64,000 bases of DNA from Devosia pacifica (GCF_014652635.1 NZ_BMZE01000002.1:103391-167390), one strand, 5' to 3'; counted from the first letter of the stretch, positions 17,821 through 27,881 are shown. A program made the numbers and translations. The notes: generated by a model not told the origin, from the sequence alone.

Positions 17821-19113
17821 TTGTCCCGCACCGACGCCATTCTTGCGCGCCTGCTCACGCTTCACAGCAAGTCGATCGACCTCAGTCTCGATCGTATCGA
17901 AGCGTTACTGGCCGATCTTGGATCGCCGCACCTCAAGGTGCCGCCGGTCATTCATGTGGCAGGCACCAACGGCAAGGGCTCGACGGTCGCCACTCTGCGG
18001 GCGTTTCTGGAAGCCGCCGGCAAATCCGTACACGTCTATACGTCGCCGCATCTCGTCAATTTCAACGAACGCATTCGGCTCGCTGGACAGCTGGTGACCG
18101 CGCACAGGCTCAATGCGGCGCTTGAGCGCTGTGAGGCGGTGAATGCGGGCCGACCCATCACCTTTTTCGAGATCACGACAGCCGCAGCCTTCTGCCTGTT
18201 CGCTGAGGAGCCCGCCGATTACCTGCTGCTCGAAGTCGGCATGGGCGGTGAGTACGACACGACCAATGTCGTGCCGCATCCGCTCGGCACCATCATCACC
18301 ACGGTGTCGCTGGATCATCAGCAGTTCCTTGGCGACACCGTCGGCGAAATCGCATCGGTCAAAGCTGGCATTCTCAAGCGTGGTGCCCCGGCGGTGATCG
18401 CCCGGCAAACCGATGAGGGCGAAACGGCGATCCTCAAGCGAGCGAGGGCGCTTGGCGTCACCCCATTTGCAGCCGGACAGGATTTCGATAGCTACGCGTC
18501 AGATGGTCGAATGGTCTACCAGGACGAAGCGGGATTGCTCGATTTGCCTCGCCCGCGATTGGTGGGCGCACACCAGATCGACAATGCCGGGCTGGCTATT
18601 GCCGCAACCCGGCATTTCGGCCTGCCTGTCTCGGACAAGCACATCGCTGCAGGGCTCGGCAAGGTCGATTGGCCGGCCCGGCTCTCGCCGCTCTCCGGCA
18701 AGCTGGCGGACATGCTGCCGCGCGGGCACGAGCTGTGGCTCGATGGCGGTCACAACGCCAATGGCGCCGAGGCACTGGCGCGCGCACTCGCGACCATGAA
18801 CGAGACCCGCCCAGCGCCGCTGGTGATGATTTTGGGGATGATGAATACCCGCAAGCCCGAGGACTTTCTTGTGCCATTCGCGGAGCTCAACCCAACGGTA
18901 ATGGGCGTGACCATTCCTGGCGAAGACAACGCACTCAAGGCCTCGGAGATTGCGCGCCGGGCCAAAGCCGCAGGATTTTCGGCCTCCTCCAAGCGCTCGG
19001 TGGTTTCGGCGCTGGCCGACGCCGCTGCGGTGCCCGATGCCCGCGTGGTGATTTGCGGCTCGCTTTATCTCGCGGGCGATGTTCTCGAGCGAAACGGCAC
19101 CCCGCCGGCGTAA
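17821..19113 (+). CDS. folC: Bifunctional folylpolyglutamate / dihydrofolate synthase
   Basis: A 430-residue ligase that adds glutamate to dihydropteroate and to folates. The Mur-ligase P-loop is VAGTNGKGST near residue 47; SPHLVNFNERIRL, ITFFEITTAAAFCLF and LLEVGMGGEYDTTN follow. The TTG at 17821 is chosen because AGGAG lies 6 bases before it and relatives begin at about this point; a GTG at 17752 would add 23 unsupported residues. It ends in a strong terminator. Confidence 0.94.
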   Translation: MSRTDAILARLLTLHSKSIDLSLDRIEALLADLGSPHLKVPPVIHVAGTNGKGSTVATLRAFLEAAGKSVHVYTSPHLVNFNERIRLAGQLVTAHRLNAALERCEAVNAGRPITFFEITTAAAFCLFAEEPADYLLLEVGMGGEYDTTNVVPHPLGTIITTVSLDHQQFLGDTVGEIASVKAGILKRGAPAVIARQTDEGETAILKRARALGVTPFAAGQDFDSYASDGRMVYQDEAGLLDLPRPRLVGAHQIDNAGLAIAATRHFGLPVSDKHIAAGLGKVDWPARLSPLSGKLADMLPRGHELWLDGGHNANGAEALARALATMNETRPAPLVMILGMMNTRKPEDFLVPFAELNPTVMGVTIPGEDNALKASEIARRAKAAGFSASSKRSVVSALADAAAVPDARVVICGSLYLAGDVLERNGTPPA

Positions 19114-19145
19114 AAAAAAGCGCCGGCTGATGCCGGCGCTTTTTT
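19114..19145. terminator. Bidirectional rho-independent terminator
   Basis: AAAAAAGCGCCGGC (19114-19127) and GCCGGCGCTTTTTT (19132-19145) form a perfect 14-bp stem around TGAT. It serves the convergent folC and trxA genes. Confidence 0.93.
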
Positions 19146-19169
19146 GTTACGGGCTTAGAGGCTGTCCGA

Positions 19170-19493
19170 TCAGGCGGCGTGGCCTTCAAGCCATTTGGTC
19201 AATCCGGCCTTGGGTGTACCGGCGCCAATCTTCATGTCGGCGGCTTCGCCGTCCTTGAACAGAATCATGGTGGGAATGGAGCGCACACCGTACTTGACGG
19301 TGGTCGAGGGATTCTCGTCAATATTGAGCTTGACGATCTTCACCTTGCCGGCGAGCTCGCTCGACAATTCCTCTAGGACCGGCGCGATCGCACGGCATGG
19401 CCCGCACCACTCGGCCCAAAAATCCACCAGAACGGGTTCTTTGGAGTTCAGAACTTCCTCGCCGAAATTGGCGTCGGAAACTTGTGTGGTCAT
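19170..19493 (-). CDS. trxA: Thioredoxin
   Basis: A 107-residue cytoplasmic disulfide reductant. The active site is FWAEWCGPCRAIAP near residue 30 and the cis-proline is in RSIPTMILF. The ATG at 19493 gives standard thioredoxin length and has GAGAAGG upstream; an in-frame ATG 28 codons earlier is not supported. addA lies just upstream on the same strand (about 80 bases), so co-transcription with the addBA genes is possible. Confidence 0.96.
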   Translation of the reverse strand: MTTQVSDANFGEEVLNSKEPVLVDFWAEWCGPCRAIAPVLEELSSELAGKVKIVKLNIDENPSTTVKYGVRSIPTMILFKDGEAADMKIGAGTPKAGLTKWLEGHAA

Positions 19494-19573
19494 CAGATTT
19501 TGCCTTCTCGTTGAAAAGCGGTGGCCTGTGTGTTGGAAAAGCTGGTGAGAGTCCACCCCAGGAACAATCTTGT

Positions 19574-22500
19574 TCACTCCAAGGTGAACTCGTGCGCGGC
19601 TTGCGCCAATTGCCCGGGATCAAAATACATCAGTGATTCCAACGATGTCCAAAGGATAGCGGCGCGAACCGGCATATCTGGGAAGAGCTGACCTGCAACC
19701 AACGCATATAGCCCCAGCTGGGTAACATAGTTTCCCGGCACCGCCTGCGCAGATTTTGGCAGACTCGCGTCGGACTTGTAGTCGACCACCAAAACCCCTT
19801 CCGCGTCAACAACCAGCCGGTCAATACGACCAACCAGGCGAACCGCCTCACCTTTGCGCCGAGCGCTGGCAAGGAACGGCACCTCTGCCCGACTAGCCGG
19901 GCCGAACAGGTGCTGGAGTTGTGGCGCGGACAGAATCGAGCACGCCTTCGCCACCAGTTCGTCGTGCAGATGGGGGTGCTCCGGCAACAGCGCCGGCATC
20001 GCCTTTTCTGCAATCTTGTGACGTTGGTCGGCCTCGATCGTCGCGAGATGCTGCAGCAGGGCGTGCAGCGCCAGCCCCGCCTTGCGCGCCTCCTCGGCAT
20101 CGCGCACGGATTGAACCGCCGGCTCGAGGTTCATGGCGCCGGCACGATTTGTTCCTGCTGAAGAGGGCTGTACGACCGCCACAAGCTTCGGCTGACGCAG
20201 CGGCGGCAGGCTGACGAGGTCGAGTTCCACTGCCATGGGAGCGCTGCGCCGGCCGGCACTGTCCCCGGCATGGGCCGGATAGACCAGCGCCGTTTCGTCG
20301 CCCGCCTCGTCGGTTTCGATCCGCGCCTCGTCGCGCAAGGCCCGCTCGATTGCCTGGTACCAGGAGTTCGCCAGCTGTGATTCGGCGGTCTTTCCGGGTG
20401 TGAGCGCGCCGGTGACATAAAGCGCCTCTTCGGCGCGCGTCATGCCGACATAAAGCCGGCGCCAATACTCATCCTCGAGTGCCTTGCGCATTGCCTCGCG
20501 GATCGGCAGCGTCTGGGGCACATGGTCCGCGCCCCTCGCGGCATGAAGCAGAAGGGGTCCTGGCGCCGTGTCGAGCAGATAGACCGCGCCATTGAGTTGA
20601 GTTCCGGAGGGTGTGGTGGCCGCATCGGCCAGAATGACGACCGGCGCCTCGAGTCCTTTGGCGCCGTGCACCGTCATTACCCGCACGCCCCCGCCGCTCT
20701 CGGCGAGTTCGCGCTTGATCATCACATCCTGGCGACGCATCGCCGCGAGGAACCCGGTCATCGAGGGTTGGCTGTCCTGCTCATGATCAAGTGCAAGCGA
20801 CAGGAATTCCCCGAAAACGTCATCGACTTCCGGGCCGAGCCGGGCGTGAAAGCGTTCAAGCCCGCCTTCAGCATAAAGAATATGCGTGAAGAACTCATAG
20901 GGCCGGTCGGTGCCCAGCCGCCCGCGCCATCGGGTCAGGTTTCCCGCGGCTGCGGCGCCATGGACATTCTGCGTCTGCTGCAGCGCCTGCCACAGCGTAC
21001 CCGTGCGCCCGTGGGCGATCTCGAACAGGTCCTCTTCGCCAACATCGAACAGCGGCGAGCGCAGCACCGCCGCAAGTTGCAGGTCATCGTCGGGACTGGA
21101 CAAGACATCGGCGAGCGACATCAGGTCCATCACTGCGATATGGCCGGTGACGCCGAGCCGGTCCGCACCGGGGGTCGGGACATTGGCCGCCATCAGCGCC
21201 TGAATGATCTCGTGAAACAGCGTCGAGCGCGTCTGCACCAGGATCATGATGTCATCGGCGCGCAACGGCTCACCGTTGACGCGGGTGCGCCCGCTGTCGA
21301 GCCAGCGCTTGATGTTGGCGGCGATCTTTTGCGCGATCTGGCGCTGGGCTGTTTCCGCCGAGTCCAGCGGTTCGAGCGGCCAGGCATCACTGGGCTCACG
21401 CTCGTTCGTCTGCTGAACCGGCGGCCAGAGAGTTACGCTACCGCCTTCATGGGTCCGCGCCGTGTCGTGGTGGACGAGCGTTGCGAGCAACGCCTTGCGG
21501 ATATCCTCCTGGGCGCAAACCTTGTCGACCGCTTCGAGTATTGGCCGCAGGGTGCGAAAACTGGTCTTGAGTTCGATATCGGAAAAGTCGGCCTTCACCT
21601 CTTCGGCGCGCTGGCCGTAGTACCGTCCAGTTTCGAGAAACAGCCGTGGCTCGGCACCCTGGAACGAATAGATGGACTGTTTCGGGTCACCCACTGAAAA
21701 CAGGGTTCTCGGCCCGGCGACCTGCCCGGCTCCGGTGAAGAACTCATCCGCTAGCGCGCGCACGACTCGCCATTGCGCCGGGTTGGTGTCCTGGCTTTCA
21801 TCGACAAGGATGTGGTGGATGCCGGCATCGAGCTTGTATTGTACCCACGCCTTGTGCTGGTCAGACAACAGGCTGGCGAGCCGGTCGATAAGATCATCAA
21901 AATCGAGCAGCGAGCGGGCACGCTTGCGTGCTTCATATTCGCCGGTGATCGAGCCGAGAACATCGAGCAACGCTTCCGAGCGAACGACCAAGCGGGCCGT
22001 CTTGCGCTCGATGCAGAGCGCTGCGAGCCGCTCCGCTTCCACCAGTACCCGCTCCGCCAGAATCTGATCGCCGGCATAGAGCGCCTTTTTCGGAAAGTTT
22101 TTGCGCACCTCGAGCTCGTTGGTCAGAAAAACTGCCAGCCAGCCATCGAGAGACGGGCTCTCGGCGTCGAGCAACGCCAGATTGGCTTCGAAGGTGTTCT
22201 TGCCGGGCTGTGGCGGACAGATCGAAAAGATCCGCGTGATCTCGCCTGGCCCTATCAGCCGATCCGCGATCATCTCGTTTTCGACCGCCTCGGCCGTGCG
22301 TCCGCGATAATCTACAAGCGTGCGCAGCCGGTGCTTTGCCCCTTGCGGATCAGAAAGCACGACGCCCAGCCGCCGGCCGGCGCCAAGTGCTGCGCTAATG
22401 GCCTCATCGATGGCGAAATCGCTCATCTGATCGAACAGTTCTTCGACCGCTTCAGTACCGGCATCGCCACGCAACCCGGCGGCGAGCACCGCCTCGCGCG

Positions 22501-22984
22501 ATTGCCGGATCAGTTCTGCCCGGGCGACATCCTCGATCACCGTAAAATCGAACGGCACTTCAGCTTCCAGCGGAAACCTGTGCAGCACGCTCTCACAAAA
22601 GGCGTGGATGGTGACGATCTTGAGCCCCCCTGGCGTCTCGAGAGCACGGGCAAACAGCTGGCGCGCCTTGAGGCGCAATGGCTCAGTTATCGTCTGTCCA
22701 AGTTCAAGAAGCTTCGCGTCAAGCTCTGCATCTTCGATGATCGCCCACTCACCCAGAACCGCCGAGATGCGGCTGCGCATTTCGGCCGCTGCCGCCTTTG
22801 TATAGGTCAGGCACAATATGGCTTCCGGCTGAGCGCCAGCCAGCAGCAGACGCAGCACGCGCTGGGTGAGGACATGCGTCTTGCCGGAGCCGGCATTGGC
22901 CGAAACCCACGCAGACCCGGTAGGGTTTGAGGCCTGGCGCTGATGGTTGATCGTGTCGGCAGGAATGTCGAAGGCACGGGTCAA
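19574..22984 (-). CDS. addA: Double-strand break repair helicase-nuclease subunit AddA
   Basis: A 1136-residue UvrD-type helicase and nuclease that, with AddB, resects DNA ends for RecA recombination. Walker A is ANAGSGKTHVLTQR near residue 28, Walker B is HILVDESQDTNPAQW, and the helicase motif VMTVHGAKGLEAPVV is present. The C-terminal RecB-like nuclease has LVGRIDRLV and VLVVDYKSD. It follows the alphaproteobacterial AddA pattern and overlaps addB by 4 bases. Confidence 0.95.
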   Translation of the reverse strand: MTRAFDIPADTINHQRQASNPTGSAWVSANAGSGKTHVLTQRVLRLLLAGAQPEAILCLTYTKAAAAEMRSRISAVLGEWAIIEDAELDAKLLELGQTITEPLRLKARQLFARALETPGGLKIVTIHAFCESVLHRFPLEAEVPFDFTVIEDVARAELIRQSREAVLAAGLRGDAGTEAVEELFDQMSDFAIDEAISAALGAGRRLGVVLSDPQGAKHRLRTLVDYRGRTAEAVENEMIADRLIGPGEITRIFSICPPQPGKNTFEANLALLDAESPSLDGWLAVFLTNELEVRKNFPKKALYAGDQILAERVLVEAERLAALCIERKTARLVVRSEALLDVLGSITGEYEARKRARSLLDFDDLIDRLASLLSDQHKAWVQYKLDAGIHHILVDESQDTNPAQWRVVRALADEFFTGAGQVAGPRTLFSVGDPKQSIYSFQGAEPRLFLETGRYYGQRAEEVKADFSDIELKTSFRTLRPILEAVDKVCAQEDIRKALLATLVHHDTARTHEGGSVTLWPPVQQTNEREPSDAWPLEPLDSAETAQRQIAQKIAANIKRWLDSGRTRVNGEPLRADDIMILVQTRSTLFHEIIQALMAANVPTPGADRLGVTGHIAVMDLMSLADVLSSPDDDLQLAAVLRSPLFDVGEEDLFEIAHGRTGTLWQALQQTQNVHGAAAAGNLTRWRGRLGTDRPYEFFTHILYAEGGLERFHARLGPEVDDVFGEFLSLALDHEQDSQPSMTGFLAAMRRQDVMIKRELAESGGGVRVMTVHGAKGLEAPVVILADAATTPSGTQLNGAVYLLDTAPGPLLLHAARGADHVPQTLPIREAMRKALEDEYWRRLYVGMTRAEEALYVTGALTPGKTAESQLANSWYQAIERALRDEARIETDEAGDETALVYPAHAGDSAGRRSAPMAVELDLVSLPPLRQPKLVAVVQPSSAGTNRAGAMNLEPAVQSVRDAEEARKAGLALHALLQHLATIEADQRHKIAEKAMPALLPEHPHLHDELVAKACSILSAPQLQHLFGPASRAEVPFLASARRKGEAVRLVGRIDRLVVDAEGVLVVDYKSDASLPKSAQAVPGNYVTQLGLYALVAGQLFPDMPVRAAILWTSLESLMYFDPGQLAQAAHEFTLE

Positions 22985-25900
22985 ACCGATTCATCTCCCT
23001 CCGCGAGGCTCCATTCGGCCACTCGCGCCAGATGGTCATAGGCGCCGGCAAAGCGTTGCGTCGGCTTGGGGTAGAGCTGGGAGATCAGCGGCCTTTGATG
23101 GAACAGCAGCGCCTCGATCAGCATCTGTGTCCTGCGCGAGGCTTCTTCAACCATCGTGTCGAGGTCACGCCCCGGCGCCAGTGCAAACGGCGTGGGACGG
23201 AATGCCTGCGGGTCGAACCCGATCTTGACGTAGGTCAGGACCCCGGCAGACGCCGGCTCAACGCTCTCAATCGCACCCGATGCAACCATTGCCGCCTCCA
23301 GCAGCATCTGCGGGGCCTCGAACTCCCTCATTTCGCGAGGCGTCGGCAGGCTGCCTGTCTTGAAATCGAGGATCTCGATCAACCCGTCCCGTCGCACATC
23401 GATCCGGTCGGCGCGGCCGGTCAAGACGAACGGCTCTGGCAGCGGCAACTCCCAGCGGCCCTTCAACTCTGCCAGCCGTCGCTCGATCTGCGCGTCACGC
23501 TCACGTTCGAATATGAGGAATTTTTCTGCAGCGCGGCCAAATCGGCGCAGCCAGATCTGGCGGCGGTCAGCGATTGCGTCGAGACCGGCGAACGCCTCAA
23601 TGGACATGGCCTTGAGCCTGTCGAGCGCATCGGGCGCCGCGATATCGTGACCTGCGGCGATGAAGTCGCCGAGCACGTTGTGAATGAGGGTGCCGCGCTC
23701 CCGCCCGCTCGGATCGTCGCCAAGCCGGTCATATTCCTTGAGACCAAGCACATGGCGCGCATAGATATCGTAGGGGCTTCGGAACAGGGTCTCGATCTCG
23801 GTGACCGAGAGTTGGCGCGGCCTGACGGCGACTGGCGGATTCGGTTCGGGACGGCGAGCCCGACGACTGCCGGGCGAACCATCAAGGCGCCGCGCATCAC
23901 GACACCAGACCGCGCCGCGCTGGCGAAGCATCGCCGTACAGTCCTTGCCGACAAACGCCTCGAGCCGCTGCACAAAACGCGATGGCACTGCAGGCCCGGT
24001 GCCGAGGCGCTCGGCGAAGGCCAGGATCACCTCACGGTTGCCGAGCGCCATTTCGAAGTCATGCGCTGCTAGACCGATCCGCCGCTCAGGCGGCTCAAGC
24101 CCGGCAGCGATCCGCATGGCGCGGCTCAGCCAGGGGCCGGGATCGGCGACTTCCGGCCAGACATCCTCATTGAGCGCCGCAACGATCACCAGATCCGGGC
24201 TTTGCAGCCGCGCTTCGAGTTGTCCCCAGATGGCGATATCGGTGCGGCGCGGCGCGCTGTTGCGCACCTCGAAGCCGCGCATCAAGACGCCAAGAACCTC
24301 ATCGAGGCCGCGCGGCCTGAAGCGCATGCCGTCGCCGCCATGTCGGATCGTTTCCTCGCACCAGCGGTGATACTCCTCGGTCCCGTCTGGCACCGCTGTT
24401 GGCGAGACGAGCGCATCGAAGGCTGACGACAGTGCAACAGCGAGGCTGGCGGCATCGATAAACGGCATTGCGAGGAGTTCGGCTACAGGCCGCAGGGCCT
24501 CTTCCAGCCCTTTCAACACCGCCTCGATCGCTGGTGCGGCGCTCTCATCAAGCCTGCGCGCCGGATGCGTGGTGCGCCGGCTGACATTGTCCTTGAGCAC
24601 CTGGCGCAGCCCCTGAACACCCGGCCCCGGACGCTGGCCCCGCAATAGCCCGTATTCGATATTGGAAACCACCCGCCCCGACAGACGCGCCTCGCCATCG
24701 ATCGACAGAGCCGGATTACGCAGCAGCGCCATCAGGTCGATGGGGGCGTAATCATTGGCGGCGACCGCAAGAATTTCGCGCAGCATCCGTCCGGCCGGGG
24801 ATTGAAACAGCGGCTGGCCGGCAGCATCGTCGACAAATACACCGAACCGGGCCAGCTCCGCAGCAATCCGCCGCGCAAGGTTTCGATCGGGCGTGACGAT
24901 GCCCACCGTCTTGGTCTCGACGAGACCCTGCCGGGCTGCCAAAGCAATGGCGCGCGCTTCCTCATCGAGGGTGCGTGCGCAAAGAATCGAAAGCCCGTTC
25001 GTCGCTTCGGCCAGACGCCGTTTGCCAAAGCGGTTGTCCGCCCAGTGAGCCGTCGCCTCTGCCGGCGCCAGCGCCTGGCGCAAGAGCTTGGTCCGCGCCG
25101 CTGGCTCTTCGGCGAGTTCCCTGACATCGCCGATCCCGGCACCCAGCCGGCGCAGCAGGCGTGCCAGGCCGTATTGAGCATGGCCATGCGAAGCGGTCGC
25201 GCCATCAATCAACTGCTGGTGGGCTGTTGCCGTCAGATCGGTATCGAGCCCCGGCAGCACCACCGCGCCACGCGGCAAAGCATGGATGGCGCCCAGCAGG
25301 CGCGCCGTCGCCGGGATTGAGCCGGTCGAGCCCGCCGCGATGACCGGCCGGTCGCCATAGACAAGCCTCGCCGCCTCGGCCTGGCGATCGAGCCGCATCG
25401 TACGCAGGCTGACCGAATCCGCCTTACCCCGGCCTTTCAGCTCCTCGGGCCAATATGACAGCGCAATCTCGAGAAATCGCAGCGTTTGCTGCCAATTTTC
25501 GGCCAACTCATCGGGAACAATCGCCGAAAGGCTATCGGCGGTACACCCTTCAGTTTCCAGATCATCGATGAGATCGCCGAGGGACTCGGCCATCGCCAGC
25601 ATCTCGGCCGCATTGGGCGGGGTGGCAAATGCTTCGCGGCCCGCCGGAGTTTCGGACCATTTCGCGATCAGGCGCGAAAGCGCCATTGTGCGCTCCAGCC
25701 GGCTCGCGGCGGGCGGTGGCACCGGAGCATCAAAGGGCGGCAGAAAGGGCTCCTCGTCCGCGGCTTCGCCGCCGAACGTGCGCATGTCCGGCAAGAGCAC
25801 CGCGCCATTGCGCGCGAAAATTTCCGCCAGCGCCTGGCGGGCACGCCGCGTCGGCAGCACCACGGTCATATCGGCAAGCCAGAATGGCCCTGTTCGCTGC

Positions 25901-25989
25901 CAGTCAGGGAACAGCGCGCCGCTCAGCATGCGCTCGGCCAGGGTTTCGAGAAATGGCGCGTGCGGGGCGATGGTGAACAATCCGCCCAT
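22981..25989 (-). CDS. addB: Double-strand break repair subunit AddB
   Basis: A 1002-residue partner of AddA of the alphaproteobacterial type. The N-terminus is a degenerate helicase-like region (TVVLPTRRARQALAEIFAR); the C-terminus is a RecB-family nuclease with TGRADRIDV and IEILDFKTG. The cysteine quartet that holds an iron-sulfur cluster in Bacillus AddB is not seen: no Cys lies in the last 250 or so residues. Its ATG overlaps the final bases of the upstream nucleotidyltransferase gene and its stop overlaps addA. Confidence 0.93.
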   Translation of the reverse strand: MGGLFTIAPHAPFLETLAERMLSGALFPDWQRTGPFWLADMTVVLPTRRARQALAEIFARNGAVLLPDMRTFGGEAADEEPFLPPFDAPVPPPAASRLERTMALSRLIAKWSETPAGREAFATPPNAAEMLAMAESLGDLIDDLETEGCTADSLSAIVPDELAENWQQTLRFLEIALSYWPEELKGRGKADSVSLRTMRLDRQAEAARLVYGDRPVIAAGSTGSIPATARLLGAIHALPRGAVVLPGLDTDLTATAHQQLIDGATASHGHAQYGLARLLRRLGAGIGDVRELAEEPAARTKLLRQALAPAEATAHWADNRFGKRRLAEATNGLSILCARTLDEEARAIALAARQGLVETKTVGIVTPDRNLARRIAAELARFGVFVDDAAGQPLFQSPAGRMLREILAVAANDYAPIDLMALLRNPALSIDGEARLSGRVVSNIEYGLLRGQRPGPGVQGLRQVLKDNVSRRTTHPARRLDESAAPAIEAVLKGLEEALRPVAELLAMPFIDAASLAVALSSAFDALVSPTAVPDGTEEYHRWCEETIRHGGDGMRFRPRGLDEVLGVLMRGFEVRNSAPRRTDIAIWGQLEARLQSPDLVIVAALNEDVWPEVADPGPWLSRAMRIAAGLEPPERRIGLAAHDFEMALGNREVILAFAERLGTGPAVPSRFVQRLEAFVGKDCTAMLRQRGAVWCRDARRLDGSPGSRRARRPEPNPPVAVRPRQLSVTEIETLFRSPYDIYARHVLGLKEYDRLGDDPSGRERGTLIHNVLGDFIAAGHDIAAPDALDRLKAMSIEAFAGLDAIADRRQIWLRRFGRAAEKFLIFERERDAQIERRLAELKGRWELPLPEPFVLTGRADRIDVRRDGLIEILDFKTGSLPTPREMREFEAPQMLLEAAMVASGAIESVEPASAGVLTYVKIGFDPQAFRPTPFALAPGRDLDTMVEEASRRTQMLIEALLFHQRPLISQLYPKPTQRFAGAYDHLARVAEWSLAEGDESV

Positions 25990-26687
25990 CAGCTGAACGC
26001 CGCCTCGGCAAGCGCGAGACCGTGCGGATCACCGACATGGTGCCACGGAGCGTCGAGCAGCACGCCGCTCAACTGATCTTCTTCAAGCGCCCGTTCCATC
26101 AGCGGGAACAGCGAAGCCGGCCCGGGTGCCATCTCTTCGAACAGGCTGCGCCGCGCCAGCGCAATCCCCGCATAAATCACCGGAAGACCGCTGTCCCGCG
26201 TCACACGCCCGCGCGGATCAAGGCAGAAATCATGGCTGCGAGAGAACCCGGTGGCGCGCGCCGGATGCGCGCAGAGCAGCGTCATCGCTGATCGGTTGTC
26301 TTCGTGGCGCGCCTGCATACGGGTCAACGGACGATCATTGCCGAGGGGCCACACGGCATCGGTATTGGCAATGAAGATGTGTTCGCTCTCGAGCGCAGGC
26401 AGGGCATTGCGAACGCCGCCGCCCGTGCCGAGCAGCACATCTTCTTCAATTACCACAACATTGTCTCGAGCGGCGAAATGCGTCTTTATCTGCGCCGCAC
26501 GGTAATGCGTGTTGACGACAAATGTTTCGGCACCCTCGGCGCGAAACGCTGCGATGACATGCTCGATCAACGGTTTGCCGGCGAGCGGCACCAGAGGCTT
26601 TGGCGTTTCGTTGGTAAGCGGGCGCAGTCGCGTACCGAGGCCGGCAGCGAGCAGCATGGTCGAGGGGAATCGCGCGGCAAACGACAT
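25989..26687 (-). CDS. Nucleotidyltransferase, MurU-like (N-acetylmuramate-1-phosphate uridylyltransferase candidate)
   Basis: A 232-residue sugar-nucleotidyltransferase from ATG 26687. The signature AAGLGTRLRPLTNETPKPLV is at residues 13-32, with the metal-binding FIANTDAVW and HHVGDPHGLALA near the end. In alphaproteobacteria the gene beside addB usually encodes MurU of the peptidoglycan recycling route with the kinase AmgK; here no amgK or tsaE lies upstream, so the assignment rests on position and motifs. Alternatives are other sugar-1-phosphate nucleotidyltransferases. Confidence 0.82.
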   Translation of the reverse strand: MSFAARFPSTMLLAAGLGTRLRPLTNETPKPLVPLAGKPLIEHVIAAFRAEGAETFVVNTHYRAAQIKTHFAARDNVVVIEEDVLLGTGGGVRNALPALESEHIFIANTDAVWPLGNDRPLTRMQARHEDNRSAMTLLCAHPARATGFSRSHDFCLDPRGRVTRDSGLPVIYAGIALARRSLFEEMAPGPASLFPLMERALEEDQLSGVLLDAPWHHVGDPHGLALAEAAFS

Positions 26688-26803
26688 GCCCGATATGACC
26701 TCGTGCCGGCAATGCTGTCCAGTGCCAAGGCCGCGCAAGCCATTGGCGCTGGCCCGGTTTGCGGCTAATCACTGCTGCAGCAAAAACCTTGGAGACTTCA
26801 CCC

Positions 26804-27391
26804 ATGGATGTTCGTCAGGCCACCGAGAACGACAGGCAGGCGCTGTTCGATATTTGCCTGCGCACTGCCGATTCTGGCGCTGATGCCAGCGCGCTTTACT
26901 GGGACAAGGAATATCCGGGGCTTGTGTGGGCGGTACCCTACCTGGAATTCGAGCCAGGCTGCGCGCTTGTCCTTGCGGAGGAGGATCGCGTCCTCGGCTA
27001 CGTCGTCGGCACACCCGATACGCAGGCATTTGCGCAAAAGCTGGAGGAGCACTGGTGGCCGGTACAGCGGCGCCGGCTTGCCGGACGTCAGGCCGTTCGC
27101 AAGAAGGATCAGAGCGTTCTCGATATCGTCGCTTCGCCGAGCATGCCGCCGGAAGAGATCGTTGCGGACTATCCGGCTCACCTGCACATCAATCTGCTGC
27201 CAAAAGCGCAGGGCAAGGGAAATGGTCGCATGTTGATCGAAGCAGAGCTCGAAGCGCTACGCCAGGCAGGTGCTGAGCAGGTACATCTTGGCGTTTCACC
27301 AAGCAATGACCGGGCAAAGGCATTCTACGCCCGTCTGGGCTTCGAACGCCTTTCCAAAGACGATGAGACATGGATGGGCCGGGCGCTCTAA
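26804..27391 (+). CDS. GNAT-family N-acetyltransferase
   Basis: A 195-residue acetyltransferase starting MDVRQATENDRQALFDIC. The acetyl-CoA loop is INLLPKAQGKGNGRMLIEAE near residue 130 and the last motif is GVSPSNDRAKAFYARLGFER. The aromatic middle (EYPGLVWAVPYLEFEP) and length resemble bacterial O-GlcNAcase-associated GNATs, but the substrate is not known. It is divergent from the MurU-like gene. Confidence 0.85.
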   Translation: MDVRQATENDRQALFDICLRTADSGADASALYWDKEYPGLVWAVPYLEFEPGCALVLAEEDRVLGYVVGTPDTQAFAQKLEEHWWPVQRRRLAGRQAVRKKDQSVLDIVASPSMPPEEIVADYPAHLHINLLPKAQGKGNGRMLIEAELEALRQAGAEQVHLGVSPSNDRAKAFYARLGFERLSKDDETWMGRAL

Positions 27392-27443
27392 AGCGCCGGT
27401 CGCGATTGGCGACCAACTGCAAAGCGCGCCGGCCCATGCCAGA

Positions 27444-27881
27444 TTAGGCGGCGTTGACGATCTCGACGAGTTCCACGTCGAAGACCAGATCCTTGCCGGC
27501 AAGCGGATGATTGGCATCGAGCTGCACGCTGCTTTCGTCGACACCCACCACTGTCAGCGGGACAGTCTGGCCGTCAGGGGTACGGGCCTGCAGCTGTGCG
27601 CCGATATCGAGCGGCACGTTTTCCGGCACGCTTGCACGCTCAACGGTCTGGATCGCCTCAGGCCGATGTGGGCCATAGGCTGCGTCGGACGGGATGGTTA
27701 CCGTGTCCTTGGCGCCAACTTCCATGCCATCGATATGCTTTTCAAGACCCGGGATGACCTGGCCGGCCCCCAAGGTGAACTCCAGCGGCTCGCGGCCTGC
27801 GGAGGAATCGAATTCAGTGCCATCGGTCAGACGACCGGTATAATTGATGCGCACAGTGTCGCCGGATTTGGCTTGGGTCAT
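27444..27881 (-). CDS. FKBP-type peptidyl-prolyl cis-trans isomerase (SlyD-like)
   Basis: A 145-residue cytoplasmic folding helper. The start at 27881 follows AAAGGACGAG; an earlier in-frame ATG adds a low-quality 21-residue stretch. FKBP marks are VRINYTGRLTDGTEFDSS, LGAGQVIPGLEKHIDGMEVG and PSDAAYGPHRPE. The insert-in-flap after that and the end VDVELVEI-like (LVFDVELVEIV) fit SlyD, but there is no metal-binding His-rich tail. Small hairpins lie between it and the convergent GNAT gene. Confidence 0.92.
   Translation of the reverse strand: MTQAKSGDTVRINYTGRLTDGTEFDSSAGREPLEFTLGAGQVIPGLEKHIDGMEVGAKDTVTIPSDAAYGPHRPEAIQTVERASVPENVPLDIGAQLQARTPDGQTVPLTVVGVDESSVQLDANHPLAGKDLVFDVELVEIVNAA

Noticed and set aside
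20522..22930. Two long plus-strand frames
   Set aside because: Both lie antisense to addA, which has full helicase and nuclease motifs.
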